DNA of 64,000 nt from an uncultured Acidimicrobiia bacterium (GTDB taxonomy: Bacteria; Actinomycetota; Acidimicrobiia; Spongiisociales; Spongiisociaceae), in contig OY282370.1 in NCBI GenBank assembly GCA_958295745.1, positions 930,001 through 994,000 of the forward strand, in the 5' to 3' direction. Made by a program: the position numbers and the translations under genes. How positions within the stretch are numbered: the stretch's first letter is position 1; the number at the start of each line of letters is the position of its first letter. Shown piece by piece: positions 47,745 to 57,369 of the stretch. The notes under the pieces are model-generated. The model was not told where the DNA came from. It did no database searches and was given only the letters and a program-made list of their open reading frames with translations.

Positions 47745-47847
47745 CACCCTTCTAGTGTCCTGGCTTGGGAATACGTTGCAGATTGGAGTTGCCCCCGATT
47801 TCGTGGACGGTTTTCAGCCACCATTGCTATAGACGATGAACTTCCTG
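47632..47847. repeat. Segmental duplication, copy B
   Basis: Nearly identical to 44308-44524. It links the 3' end of RCC1 paralogue B with the oxidoreductase fragment. Confidence 0.9.
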
Positions 47848-49707
47848 CGGCCAGAACCAATCCCTGCCCCCCCAACAAACCACAGAACCATCAACACGAA
47901 CCCCACACGAATACTCCCCCCCGGCCGAAACAGAAACAAAAACACCACCCGGCGCATCCAACTCCCCATAGTCGTTGCCGCCCCAGCAAACCACAGAACC
48001 ATCAACACGAACCCCACACGAATGCCCCAAACCAGCCGAGACAGAAACAAAAACACCACCCGGCGCATCCAACTCCCCATAGTCGTTGCTACCCCAACAA
48101 ACCACAGAACCATCAACACGAACCCCACACGAATACTCCAAACCAGCCGAGACAGAAACAAAAGCACCACCCGGCGCATCCAACTGCCCATAGTAGTTGT
48201 CGTTGCCCCAGCAAACCACAGAACCATCAACACGAACCCCACACGAATGCCACAAGCCGGCCGAGACAGCAGTAAAAGCGTCATCCGGCGCATCCAACTG
48301 CCCATCTCTGTTGCTACCCCAGCAAACCACAGAACCATCAGCCCGAACCCCACACGAATGATCCCAGCTGGCCGAGACAGCAGTAAAGGCACCACCCGGC
48401 GCATCCAACTTCCTATAGGAGTTGCTACCCCAGCAAACCACAGAACCATCAGTACGAACCCCACACGAATGCCCCAAACCAGCCGAAACATCAACAAAAA
48501 CACCACCCGGCGCAACCGACTGCCCGGAGTCGTCGCGGCCCCAGCAAACCACGGCACCATCAGCCCGAACCCCACACGAATGCACTACGCCGACCGAAAC
48601 ATCAACAAAAACACCACCCGGCGCATCCAACTGCCCGGAGTCGTTGCTACCCCAGCAAACCACGGCACCATCAGCCCGAACCCCACACGAATGCCCCCCA
48701 CCAGCCGAAACATCAACAAAAACACCACCCGGCGCATCCAACTCCCCAGATCTGTTGCGACCCCAGCAAACCACGGCACCATCAGCCCGAACCCCACACG
48801 AATGCCACCCGCCAGCCGAAACATCAACAAAAACACCACCCGGCGCATCCAACTCCCCATCGTAGATCCAGCCCCAGCAAACCACAGAACCATCAACACG
48901 AACCCCACACGAATGATCCCAGCCGGCCGAAACATCAACAAAAGCACCATCCGGCGCATCCAACTTCCCATAGGAGTTGCTACCCCAACAAACCACAACA
49001 CCATCAACACGAACCCCACACGAATGCCCCCCACCAGCCGAAACATCAACAAAAACACCATCCGGCGCATCCAACTCCCCATAATCGTTGCTACCCCAAC
49101 AAACCACAACACCATCAACACGAACCCCACACGAATGCCCCCTACCAGCCGAAACATCAACAAAAACACCATCCGGCGCATCCAACTCCCCATAGTCGTT
49201 GCTACCCCAACAAACCACAACACCATCAACACGAACCCCACACGAATGCCACAAGCCAGCCGAAACATCAACAAAAACACCACCCGGCGCATCCAACTCC
49301 CCATAGTAGTTCCAGCCCCAGCAAACCACAGAACCATCAGCCCGAACCCCACACGAATGCTCATCGTCGACCGAGACAGCAGTGAACCCGGTTGGGGTCG
49401 ATGTAGCGTCCGGCTGGGTGATCGTCGGCGTGGAGGCGGCCTCACGGGCTTCCTCGGCGGGCTGCTCGGCCGCCGCCAAGGCCTCTTCCAGATCAGCCTG
49501 GGCCTGTGCCAGCGCCGCCGCGGCTTCCTCGGCTTCCGCTTGGGCCGCTACTGCTTCTTGCCGCGCTGCGGCCACCTCCGCCGTTGCGTCTGCGAGGTCC
49601 GACCCCGAGGTGTCGCCCCCTCCCCCGCCGCACGCCGCGGCCGCCATGGCAAAGGCGAGCAACAACCCTACGAGTGTGCGGATGCGAACCAGATGCGCCG
49701 CCATCAT
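47827..49707 (-). CDS. Lipoprotein with 14 RCC1-like repeats (paralogue B)
   Basis: 626 residues with the same build as paralogue A: lipoprotein signal ([15 protein letters not shown]), shorter Ala/Glu-rich stalk of about 60 residues, linker [12 protein letters not shown], and again 14 repeats with HSCGVR.DG.VVCWG. Repeats differ from A mainly at surface positions ([20 protein letters not shown]). The C-terminus ends [10 protein letters not shown]; in A the frame closes a few codons earlier. A TATAGT -10-like box at 49762-49767 (minus strand) overlaps the end of the hydantoinase gene. Secreted and lipid-anchored; function unknown. Confidence 0.9.
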   Translation of the reverse strand: MMAAHLVRIRTLVGLLLAFAMAAAACGGGGGDTSGSDLADATAEVAAARQEAVAAQAEAEEAAAALAQAQADLEEALAAAEQPAEEAREAASTPTITQPDATSTPTGFTAVSVDDEHSCGVRADGSVVCWGWNYYGELDAPGGVFVDVSAGLWHSCGVRVDGVVVCWGSNDYGELDAPDGVFVDVSAGRGHSCGVRVDGVVVCWGSNDYGELDAPDGVFVDVSAGGGHSCGVRVDGVVVCWGSNSYGKLDAPDGAFVDVSAGWDHSCGVRVDGSVVCWGWIYDGELDAPGGVFVDVSAGGWHSCGVRADGAVVCWGRNRSGELDAPGGVFVDVSAGGGHSCGVRADGAVVCWGSNDSGQLDAPGGVFVDVSVGVVHSCGVRADGAVVCWGRDDSGQSVAPGGVFVDVSAGLGHSCGVRTDGSVVCWGSNSYRKLDAPGGAFTAVSASWDHSCGVRADGSVVCWGSNRDGQLDAPDDAFTAVSAGLWHSCGVRVDGSVVCWGNDNYYGQLDAPGGAFVSVSAGLEYSCGVRVDGSVVCWGSNDYGELDAPGGVFVSVSAGLGHSCGVRVDGSVVCWGGNDYGELDAPGGVFVSVSAGGEYSCGVRVDGSVVCWGGRDWFWPQEVHRL

Positions 49708-49762
49708 GTCCTCTCTGAACCCGGCATACTCAAACTGTCAGCAACGGCCATGGGAAGTGCAA

Positions 49763-51424
49763 CTATATGCTCGATCGATGGTGCCGTCTTGCGTAGTCGG
49801 GAGAGATGTGCCCGTCCGCTAGGTCGGCCGATACCGCTTGGGGATCGCGTTCCAGCGGGTCGCCGTATCCGCCGCCGCCGCCGGTGTAACAGCGGACTAC
49901 ATCTCCTTTGCGAAGGGGCATCCGGTTGGTCTTGAGGCGGCGGACCTCCTCTGGTGCTCCCGGGTTGATGATCACTTCCGGGGGCGCTCCTCCTAGGCCG
50001 CCGAACAGGCCCCAGGCCGGGTTGCCCGAACGTTCGAACCACAGGCTCATCTCGGTGTCGGCCGTCATCTGGTATTCCCTGATGATCCCGCTTCCTCCCC
50101 GCCACCGACCGGGGCCCGCCGAGTCCCGCCGGAAGCCGTAGTCGGTGATCCGAGCGGGAAACTTGGATTCGAAGACCTCGATGGGCATGTCGTGGAAGTT
50201 GCCCGACAGGGTCCAGATCATGCCGTCCTCGCCGTCCCGGCCCCGCGAGGCGCCCCATCCCCCGACGTGCGGCTCGTTGTCGAGGAACAACTCTCCGGTG
50301 CGGGGATCGATGCCCGTGAACTGGAAGATCATGCCGTCTCCGTAATGGGCGGCGGGCACGGTATCGGGAAGGACGGGGGCGAGAGCCGAAGAGATGAGGT
50401 CGATCATCAAACCCAGCGGGGTGAAGTAGAACTGGCAGGCCGCCGGTGAACGGGCGGCCAGGATCGAGCCGGGCCGGGTGCGCACCTCCAGAGGCCGGAA
50501 GGTGCCTCCGTTCACGGGCTGGCGGGAGTTGAAGAGATATTTGAAGGCCAGACGGCAGGCCGACAACGTTTGCACCGCTCCGCAGTTGATCGGGCCGCGG
50601 CCCGGGCCGGCGGTGTCGGTGAGGTCGAAGACGAGCCGTTCCCCCTCCACGGTGATCCTGACCCGGATCCGGACCGGATCGTCGCCCACCCCGTCGGAAT
50701 CCAGGAAACCTTCCGCCGTGTATACCCCGTCGGGGATGGCTGCCACCGCCTCCCGGTCCAGGCGTTCGCTCTGACGGAAGATCTCTTCGGCGGCGGCTTC
50801 CACGACATCCCGCCCGTAGCGGTCGAACAGGGCGCCTAGGCGGTGTTCGCCGATGGCGGCCACTGCGAACTGGGCCTTCATATCGCCGATCGCCGATCTG
50901 GGGAACCGGACGTTGCTTTCGATGATCGACCAGATGTCCTCCACGGGCTCCCCTCCCCTCACCACCTGGGTGGGGGGCAGGCGGACTCCTTCCTGGAAGA
51001 TCTCGGTGGAGTCCATGGGCACGCCCGGGTCCTTGGCGCCGATGTCCAGCCAATGGGCGCGGGAGGCGGCGAATCCTGCCAGGCCGCCTTGGTAGAAGAT
51101 GGGGGCGAAGACCGTAACGTCATGCATGTGGGTGCCGGTCAGATAGGCGTCGTTCATGATCCAGATGTCGCCTTCGTTCCACACCGACCGTCCGAACATC
51201 TCTTCGGTGGCCAGGGTGCAGGCTTCCAGGTTCCCCAGGAACAGAGGGACTCCCGAGGATTGCCCCAGCACTCGGTGCCGGCTGTCGATCAGCGCCACGG
51301 CGCAGTCCTTCGATTCGTAGATGACCGGGGTGTAGGCGGAGCGAATCAACGCCGCGTTCATCTCCTCGGCCGCCATTATGAAGGCGTTGCGGAGGATCTC
51401 GATGGTGATGGGATCGATGCTCAT
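49763..51424 (-). CDS. Hydantoinase B / oxoprolinase family protein
   Basis: 553 residues, the HyuB subunit type. It starts DPITIEILRNAFIMAAEEMNAALIRSAYTPVIYE, contains the metal-site region NDAYLTGTHMHDVTVFAPIF near 95, GRGPINCGAVQTLSACR near 280, and ends with the glycine-rich TGGGGGYGDPLERDP. With HyuA it makes ATP-dependent hydantoinase, 5-oxoprolinase or acetone/acetophenone carboxylase-type enzymes. Its start overlaps the hyuA stop by four bases. It is the last gene of the transporter operon, so the imported compound is probably its substrate or precursor. Confidence 0.93.
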   Translation of the reverse strand: MSIDPITIEILRNAFIMAAEEMNAALIRSAYTPVIYESKDCAVALIDSRHRVLGQSSGVPLFLGNLEACTLATEEMFGRSVWNEGDIWIMNDAYLTGTHMHDVTVFAPIFYQGGLAGFAASRAHWLDIGAKDPGVPMDSTEIFQEGVRLPPTQVVRGGEPVEDIWSIIESNVRFPRSAIGDMKAQFAVAAIGEHRLGALFDRYGRDVVEAAAEEIFRQSERLDREAVAAIPDGVYTAEGFLDSDGVGDDPVRIRVRITVEGERLVFDLTDTAGPGRGPINCGAVQTLSACRLAFKYLFNSRQPVNGGTFRPLEVRTRPGSILAARSPAACQFYFTPLGLMIDLISSALAPVLPDTVPAAHYGDGMIFQFTGIDPRTGELFLDNEPHVGGWGASRGRDGEDGMIWTLSGNFHDMPIEVFESKFPARITDYGFRRDSAGPGRWRGGSGIIREYQMTADTEMSLWFERSGNPAWGLFGGLGGAPPEVIINPGAPEEVRRLKTNRMPLRKGDVVRCYTGGGGGYGDPLERDPQAVSADLADGHISPDYARRHHRSSI

Positions 51425-53463
51425 ACCGGAGGGGCCTCGATGATAAGACAGCCGTATTCATCGACGGCGGCCGACCCTTCGGGTGGAACGACCGTGGTGG
51501 CGGTGGCTTCCTGCACGATGGCGGGGCCCTCTATCGAACATCCCGGCGGCAGGCCGGCGCGGTCGAACCGGGCGGTGGCGTACGAACCGGTCGCGAAGAG
51601 AACGGGTCCCGTTCGGCGGGGGCGGTCGGAGGGTCGATCGGGCCGGTAGCCGGCTTGCAGGAGCGGGCGCCCCACATCCCCCAGGGCGGTGAGCCGCAGG
51701 TTCACGGTTTCCAACGCGGCTTCCGGATTGGAGTGACCGTACCTGGCGCGGTAGGTCTCTTCGAACCGCCGGCGGAGAGCCGCCAGCCGGTCGTCTCGGG
51801 AGGGCGAAACCCCGCCGCCGGGCAGCGTAACCGTCAGGGTGTGTTCCTGCCCCTGGTAGCGCATGTCCAGACGTTGGATCAGGGCGATGCGGTCACGATC
51901 CACTCCTTCGCCCACCAGGCTGGAGAAGGCCATGCCGCCCAGCCTGGTGAACCGGTTTTGCATGTCCGCGGTGTCCAAGTCGTCGAAGTCCCGGAAAAAC
52001 GCCTCGCTGAAATCTTGACGAACCGCCGACTGCAGCATTCCCCAAGCCGAGAAACTGCCCGGATCCGGGGGCACTATCACCTCGGAGATACCCAGCTCCC
52101 GAGCCAAGGCGACGGCATGCATGGGACCCGCGCCGCCGAAGGCCACCAGGCTGAACTCCCGCGGCTCGATGCCCCGCTCCACGGTGAGGGTGCGTATGGC
52201 CTGCGACATCTTGGCGTTGAGAACCTCGACGATGCCCAGGGCCAGCTCTTCTGCGTCGAGGCCCAGCTTGGCGCCGAGCTCTTGGAGAGCGGCTTCCGCG
52301 GCCCGGGTGTCGAGGGTGAGGTTGCCGTCCAGAAAGTAGTCGGGATCGACCCTTCCCAGGAACAGGTTGGCATCGGTCACGGTGGGCCGGGTGCCCCCCC
52401 GCCTGTAACAGGCCGGACCGGGATGGGCGCCGGCGCTTTCCGGCCCCACCCGCAGGCCCCCGGCCTCCAGATAGGCCAGCGATCCGCCGCCCGCTCCGAT
52501 CGTATGGATGTCCACCACCGGCATCAGCACCGGCAGGCCCTCCAGCAAGGCCGAGGGAGAGCTGTCGGCCTGTCCGTCCGTTATGAGGCTGACATCGAAG
52601 CTGGTCCCTCCCAGGTCTATGCAGATCAGGTTGGGTCTGTCGAGGACTTCGGAGAGCGCCGCCCCTCCGGCGGCGCCGCCTACCGGGCCGGAAAGCAAAG
52701 TCTGCAAGGGCCGCTCGGACGCCGCCCGGGCGGATATGACGCCGCCGTTGGACTGCATGACCCGCAGCGGCGCCGACATGCCCCGGCTTCCCAGACGCGT
52801 CGAGAGATCGGCCATGTAGCGGGATACCGAAGGAGCGATATAGGCGTCCATGACCGTTGACGCGGTCCGTTCGTATTCCCGCCACTCGGCCGCCACCTGG
52901 TGGGAGACGGAGATGGACACTCCGGGCGCCAGCTCCGCCAGCGCCTGCGCCGCGGCGAGCTCGTGGTCGGGATTCAGGTAGGAGAACAGAAAAGCGACGG
53001 CCGCCGAGCGGACGCCTTCCGACCGGATGCGGTGCGCCGCCCGCCGGATATCGCCGCGGTCGAGCGGGATCAGCTCACTGCCGTCGTAGTCGAGCCGCCC
53101 TCCGATGGGGATGATGTCCCGGCGGGGGATGAGCGGAGCGGGTTTGCGGTAACGGATGTCGTACATGTCCATGCGGTTGCCGCGGGCGATGTGATAGACG
53201 TCGCCGGCCCCTTTGGTGGCCAGCAGGATGACCCTTTCTCCCCGCCTTTGCAGAAAAGCGTTGAGCCCCACCGTGGAGCCGTGGACGAAGGACTCGATTC
53301 CCGATGGATCGTCGATCACCAATCCCAGGGCGTCCATCACCCCTGCGGCGAGGTCGTCTCCTCGGCTCGGCGCCTTGGCGGTGGTATACCTTTCGAGGTT
53401 CGGGTCGTACACCACCACATCGGTGAAGGTGCCGCCGATGTCGGTGGCTACCCGAAGGTTCAA
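51421..53463 (-). CDS. Hydantoinase A / oxoprolinase family protein
   Basis: 680 residues with the actin-like ATPase fold: VATDIGGTFTDVVVYD at the N-terminus (phosphate loop), FVHGSTVGLNAFLQRRG, LLSGPVGGAAGGAAL near 275, ICIDLGGTSFDVSLI near 295, and VAFGGAGPMHAVALARELG near 440. The start is TTG 53463, overlapping the TGA of the upstream ATPase gene (TTGA), giving LNLRVATDIGG as in homologues. A longer frame upstream is the ATPase gene out of frame. Partner of the HyuB-type protein downstream. Confidence 0.93.
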   Translation of the reverse strand: MNLRVATDIGGTFTDVVVYDPNLERYTTAKAPSRGDDLAAGVMDALGLVIDDPSGIESFVHGSTVGLNAFLQRRGERVILLATKGAGDVYHIARGNRMDMYDIRYRKPAPLIPRRDIIPIGGRLDYDGSELIPLDRGDIRRAAHRIRSEGVRSAAVAFLFSYLNPDHELAAAQALAELAPGVSISVSHQVAAEWREYERTASTVMDAYIAPSVSRYMADLSTRLGSRGMSAPLRVMQSNGGVISARAASERPLQTLLSGPVGGAAGGAALSEVLDRPNLICIDLGGTSFDVSLITDGQADSSPSALLEGLPVLMPVVDIHTIGAGGGSLAYLEAGGLRVGPESAGAHPGPACYRRGGTRPTVTDANLFLGRVDPDYFLDGNLTLDTRAAEAALQELGAKLGLDAEELALGIVEVLNAKMSQAIRTLTVERGIEPREFSLVAFGGAGPMHAVALARELGISEVIVPPDPGSFSAWGMLQSAVRQDFSEAFFRDFDDLDTADMQNRFTRLGGMAFSSLVGEGVDRDRIALIQRLDMRYQGQEHTLTVTLPGGGVSPSRDDRLAALRRRFEETYRARYGHSNPEAALETVNLRLTALGDVGRPLLQAGYRPDRPSDRPRRTGPVLFATGSYATARFDRAGLPPGCSIEGPAIVQEATATTVVPPEGSAAVDEYGCLIIEAPPV

Positions 53464-54428
53464 GTTCGTTTCCAACAGGCGACGCGGCGCCCCGCTCCGA
53501 TATCCGCCAGCTCTTGGGGGGTGTCGGCGCAGACGTCTTCGGCGATCGGGCACCTTCCGTAGAGGGGGCAGCCCGGGGCCCGATCAAGGGCGGAGGGCTG
53601 TTCACCGACCAGGTAGACGTGCTCGGTCTTGTGGGCGGGATCGGGCCGGGGCGCCGCCTTGAGCAACGCCTCGGTGTAGGGATGGCGGGGCGAGGCGAAT
53701 ATCCGCGCGGCCGGACCCGCCTCGACCACCTTCCCCAGATACATGACAGCCAGGTCGTGGGCTATGTAACGGACCACCGTCAGGTCGTGGGAGATGAAGA
53801 GGTAGGAGATGTTCCTCTCTTCCTGGAGGGACTGCAGAAGCAGGAGTATCTGGGACTGGACCGACATGTCCAGCGAAGAGGTGGGTTCGTCCAGCACCAC
53901 CAGGGCGGGGTTAGTGATCATCGCCCGGGCGATGCCCACCCGCTGGGCCTGGCCCCCGGAGAGCTCGTGCGGATAGCGCCGGGCGTGTTCGGGGCTGAGG
54001 CCCACCCGCTCCAACATGGCGGCCACCGGTTCGGCGGCTTGCTGTTTGGAGAGGTTCTGGTGCAGCAGCAGCGGCTCGGCCACGGTCCGCCCCACCGTCT
54101 GCCACGGTGAGAGCGAGTCGTAGGGATCCTGGAACACTATCTGCATCCGGGCCCTCTTCTCCTCCAAAGCGGCCCCCTCCATCCCGGTGATATCGACGTC
54201 CTCCAAGAGAACCGTTCCCCGGGTGGGTTCGAGCAGACGCAGGATCAAACGAGCCAGGGTGGTCTTGCCCGATCCCGACTCGCCGACCACTGCCAAGGTT
54301 CGTCCGGGGGAGATGGAGATGTCGACGCCGTCAACTGCTTTCAGGTCGGATTGACGGAAGCCCCCGGTCTTGATCCTGAAGATCTTGGTGAGATCCCGGA
54401 CCGCCAGGGTGTCGATGGCTGCGGTCAT
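53460..54428 (-). CDS. Oligopeptide/dipeptide ABC transporter ATPase (DppF-like)
   Basis: 322 residues. Walker A GESGSGKTTLAR near 48, Q-loop IVFQDPYDSLSPWQTV, signature ELSGGQAQRVGIARA near 156, Walker B LVVLDEPTSSLD near 176, H-loop ISHDLTVVRYIA. The C-terminal oligopeptide-transporter extension has the cysteine cluster CPLYGRCPIAEDVC. I start at ATG 54428, which overlaps the upstream ATPase stop (ATGA). The longer frame adds 36 unlike residues. Confidence 0.95.
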   Translation of the reverse strand: MTAAIDTLAVRDLTKIFRIKTGGFRQSDLKAVDGVDISISPGRTLAVVGESGSGKTTLARLILRLLEPTRGTVLLEDVDITGMEGAALEEKRARMQIVFQDPYDSLSPWQTVGRTVAEPLLLHQNLSKQQAAEPVAAMLERVGLSPEHARRYPHELSGGQAQRVGIARAMITNPALVVLDEPTSSLDMSVQSQILLLLQSLQEERNISYLFISHDLTVVRYIAHDLAVMYLGKVVEAGPAARIFASPRHPYTEALLKAAPRPDPAHKTEHVYLVGEQPSALDRAPGCPLYGRCPIAEDVCADTPQELADIGAGRRVACWKRT

Positions 54429-55384
54429 CGCGAAACCGCCTCGGAGGTGAGGGGGTGATGGCAGAAAGCCAGCTGCCCCTCTGCGTCGACGAGGGGCGGT
54501 TCTTGCTCGAAGCAGTCTGATTCCGCCCGGAAGCATCTCGGAGCGAACGCGCAGGAGGCGAGATCATCGCCGGGATTGGGGACCCGTCCGGGGATTTCCC
54601 GGGGGGCCCCGCCCGAGTCGAGGGAGGCGGCGATGGAGACGAGCCGATTGGCGTATGGATGAAGGGCTTCACGGTATATCTCGGCCGTGGTCCCCGTGTT
54701 CACCACCCGCCCGGCGTACATCACCGCCACCCGGTCACAGACATCTGCCACCACCCCCAGATCGTGGGTGATCAGCATCCCGGCCGTGTTGTGCTCCGAG
54801 ATCAAATCGCCAAACAGCCTGAGTATCTCGGCCTGGATGGTGACATCGAGGCCGGTGGTGGGCTCATCGGCGATGATCAGCTCGGGTTCCCCGGCCAAGG
54901 CGACGGCGATGCAGACCCGTTGACACATCCCTCCCGACAGCTCGTACGGGAAGGAACGGTACACCCGCTCCGGGTCGGTGATGCGAACCGAGCGAAGCAG
55001 ATCGAGGGCCTCCTTCTTGGCCGCCCGCCTGCCGAGGCCCCTGAGCCGGCGGAGGGCGTCGGAGAGCTGATGGCCCACCCGAAACACCGGGTTGAGGCTG
55101 CCTCGGGGCCGTTGGGGGACGAAACCTATCCTGTGCCCCCGCGCTTCCTGGCGCGCCTTGACCGGGATGAAGTCCTGCCCCCCGAAGCTGCAAGACCGGA
55201 AGGAGACCGCCGACCCGGCGGGAAGCAGGTCGAGAACGGCGCGGGCGGTCATCGACTTTCCCGCCCCGGTCTCCCCCACCACCCCCAGTATCTCTCCCGG
55301 CATGACCTCGATGTCCACTCCCCGGAGGATGGGAAGACCCTGGATCTCCACTTCCAGGCCTCTGAGTTCCAAGAGAGCGCTCAT
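54425..55384 (-). CDS. Oligopeptide/dipeptide ABC transporter ATPase (DppD-like)
   Basis: 319 residues. Walker [20 protein letters not shown] near 37, Q-loop [17 protein letters not shown], signature [16 protein letters not shown] near 150, Walker [13 protein letters not shown] near 170, H-loop [12 protein letters not shown]. The C-terminal extension has [14 protein letters not shown], matching the metal-binding motif of this group. Overlaps both neighbours by four bases (ATGA on each side). Confidence 0.95.
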   Translation of the reverse strand: MSALLELRGLEVEIQGLPILRGVDIEVMPGEILGVVGETGAGKSMTARAVLDLLPAGSAVSFRSCSFGGQDFIPVKARQEARGHRIGFVPQRPRGSLNPVFRVGHQLSDALRRLRGLGRRAAKKEALDLLRSVRITDPERVYRSFPYELSGGMCQRVCIAVALAGEPELIIADEPTTGLDVTIQAEILRLFGDLISEHNTAGMLITHDLGVVADVCDRVAVMYAGRVVNTGTTAEIYREALHPYANRLVSIAASLDSGGAPREIPGRVPNPGDDLASCAFAPRCFRAESDCFEQEPPLVDAEGQLAFCHHPLTSEAVSR

Positions 55385-56211
55385 CGTGATTTTCTCCGGG
55401 TGGGCTCCACGAGATCGGCGATCGATTCACCGATGAGGCTCAAAGAAAAGACGGTGACGGCTATGGCCATACCCGGGAACACCGAGATCCACCAGCGGCC
55501 GCCCACCACCATCTCCTGCACTCCTTCGGAGATCATCGCCCCCCATTCCGGTTCAGGAAGGGGCACTCCCAAGCCGATGAAGCCCAGGGCGGCGGTGAGC
55601 ATGATCGCCCAGCCGCAGCTGATGGCGGCCTGGGTGGCGACGGTGCCGATCGTTCCCGGGGCGATGTAGCGGAGCAGTATCCTGGCTCGGGAATTGCCCA
55701 CGGCCCGGCCCGCTTCCACGTAGGAATGCTCTCGGAGTGAGCGGACCTCGGACCGGACCAGCCGGACGAAGGTGGGGACGCCCACGATTCCCACCACCAG
55801 GATCACGTTCCATACTCCTTCTCCCAGGGCGGAGAGCACGCCCACCGCCAGCACGAAAGCCGGGAATGCCTGGATGACGTCGAGGCCCCGCATGGTGACC
55901 GAATCGACCCACCCGCCTACGTATCCGACTATCAGCCCGATGGGATGGCCTATCGCGATGGAGAGGGCCACCGCCGAGACCGCTATCAGGAGGTCGTAGC
56001 GGGCGGCGTATACCACCCGTGAGAAGATGTCGAAGCCGAGTTTGGCCGTTCCGAACCAATGCTCGGCGGAGGGCGCCAAGAACTGGCTGCCGAAGTCGAT
56101 GGCCAGCGGATCGTTGCGGGCGATCAACGGCGCCAACACCGCCACGGCCACCATGAAACCGAACATGATCATTCCTGTGATCAGCCGGCCGTCGTACCGC
56201 TTGTTGGTCAC
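55381..56211 (-). CDS. Oligopeptide/dipeptide ABC transporter permease (DppC-like)
   Basis: 276 residues with about six transmembrane helices. It begins TNKRYDGRLITGMIMFGFMVAVAVLAPLI, has DIFSRVVYAARYDLLIAVSAVALSI, and the EAA loop EAGRAVGNSRARILLRYIAPGT near 190 that contacts the ATPases. The start is GTG 56211, overlapping the upstream permease stop (GTGA). An ATG-started frame to 56643 is another frame of that gene. Confidence 0.95.
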   Translation of the reverse strand: MTNKRYDGRLITGMIMFGFMVAVAVLAPLIARNDPLAIDFGSQFLAPSAEHWFGTAKLGFDIFSRVVYAARYDLLIAVSAVALSIAIGHPIGLIVGYVGGWVDSVTMRGLDVIQAFPAFVLAVGVLSALGEGVWNVILVVGIVGVPTFVRLVRSEVRSLREHSYVEAGRAVGNSRARILLRYIAPGTIGTVATQAAISCGWAIMLTAALGFIGLGVPLPEPEWGAMISEGVQEMVVGGRWWISVFPGMAIAVTVFSLSLIGESIADLVEPTRRKSR

Positions 56212-57251
56212 TTCAGCCTCACCCGCGGATCGATCACCGACTGCACCAGGTCCACCACCAGGAACACCAGCATATAGGTTACGGCCGACAGCAGAACGAA
56301 CCCCTGTATGGCCGGGTAGTCGTTGGCCTGGAGGGAAGCGAAGGCGTAGAGGCCCACTCCCGGCCAGGAAAACACCCTTTCGACCAGCACCGCCCCGCCG
56401 ATCATGTACCCGACGATCAATCCCGTCATGGTTACGGCGCCCGGGAGGGCGTTGCGGAGAACGTACTTCAGATACAACGGGGGGCCTCGCAGGCCCGACG
56501 CCCGGCCGAAGGCTATGTAATCGGAGTTGAGCACCGACAGCGTGGCATTGCGGGTAAGCCGCAGGATGGGGGCGACGGCGGGAAAGCCTATGGCAATCAT
56601 CGGCAGGATCAGATGGGAAACGGCGTTCCGGAAGGTCTCCCACTGACCTCGTATCAAAGAATCTATCGTGTAGAAGCCGGTGGGGCCGTCAGGGGGAATG
56701 GCTTTGATATCCAAGCGCCCCACGGGTCCCGGCAGCCATCCCAGGAACACGAAGAAGATCAGCATGAGGATCAGGGCCAGCCAGAAGTCGGGTACAGCTA
56801 CGCCCAATGTCGAGATGAAACGACAGAATCTGTCGATGAGCTTGCCTCGCCGCACCGCCGCCCAAACCCCCAGGGGAAGCGCCGCCGCCAAGGCGAACAG
56901 CATGCCTGCCCCCACCATCTCGATGGTTGCCGGGAGCCGGGCTGTTATGTCGTCGGCAACCGAGAACCCGGTGCGGATGGATTCGCCCAGATCGCCTCGG
57001 ATCAGTCCGCCGCCGCCGGATTCTCCCAGGCAGGTTTGGCCGATCATGTAGACGCAATATTGCTGGTATAGAGGCTGGTTCAGCCCCAGACGCTCCCTAA
57101 TTGCCTCTACCTGGGCATCGGAGGCCTGGATGCCTGCATATAGACGGGCCGGATCGCCGGGAAGCGCCCGGGAGACCAGGAAGGCCAGGAGGGTGACCCC
57201 GATGAGAATCGGGATGAGGGCTATCAGCCTTCGGATCACATAAGGGGACAT
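56208..57251 (-). CDS. Oligopeptide/dipeptide ABC transporter permease (DppB-like)
   Basis: 347 residues. It starts MSPYVIRRLIALIPILIGVTLLAFLVSRALPGDPA, the standard DppB opening, has about six membrane helices, and carries the EAA-like loop FGRASGLRGPPLYLKYVLRNALPG near 250. The periplasmic loop between the first helices is long and has a Cys and a Gly-rich stretch (GESGGGGLIRG). First permease gene, 118 bases after the binding-protein gene. Confidence 0.95.
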   Translation of the reverse strand: MSPYVIRRLIALIPILIGVTLLAFLVSRALPGDPARLYAGIQASDAQVEAIRERLGLNQPLYQQYCVYMIGQTCLGESGGGGLIRGDLGESIRTGFSVADDITARLPATIEMVGAGMLFALAAALPLGVWAAVRRGKLIDRFCRFISTLGVAVPDFWLALILMLIFFVFLGWLPGPVGRLDIKAIPPDGPTGFYTIDSLIRGQWETFRNAVSHLILPMIAIGFPAVAPILRLTRNATLSVLNSDYIAFGRASGLRGPPLYLKYVLRNALPGAVTMTGLIVGYMIGGAVLVERVFSWPGVGLYAFASLQANDYPAIQGFVLLSAVTYMLVFLVVDLVQSVIDPRVRLK

Positions 57252-57300
57252 CAGCTTCGGGGGCTTCCCCCCCGCCGCCGCCTCGACCTACCCGCCGAAG

Positions 57301-57343
57301 GGACAGCCGCCGGATCGGGGAACCGATCTCGGCGGCTGTGTCC
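57301..57343 (-). terminator. Strong hairpin between the binding-protein and permease genes
   Basis: A nearly perfect stem of about 18 bp (GGACAGCCGCCG..GATCGG against CCGATC..CGGCGGCTGTGTCC) lies 27 bases after the binding-protein stop. There is no T-run on the minus strand. In such operons an intercistronic hairpin often stabilises the first message or stops part of the transcription, giving more binding protein than permease. Confidence 0.6.
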
Positions 57344-57369
57344 TTCTTCTTTCAAATTACTGCCACGGA

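Noticed and set aside
44526..49400. CRISPR array in the regular repeats
   Set aside because: The 111-base units are fully coding RCC1 repeats without spacers of constant size or cas genes.
47836..49935. 700-codon plus-strand frame opposite RCC1 paralogue B
   Set aside because: Same cause: low-complexity antisense of the repeats, no start context, and the minus-strand lipoprotein is clearly the gene.
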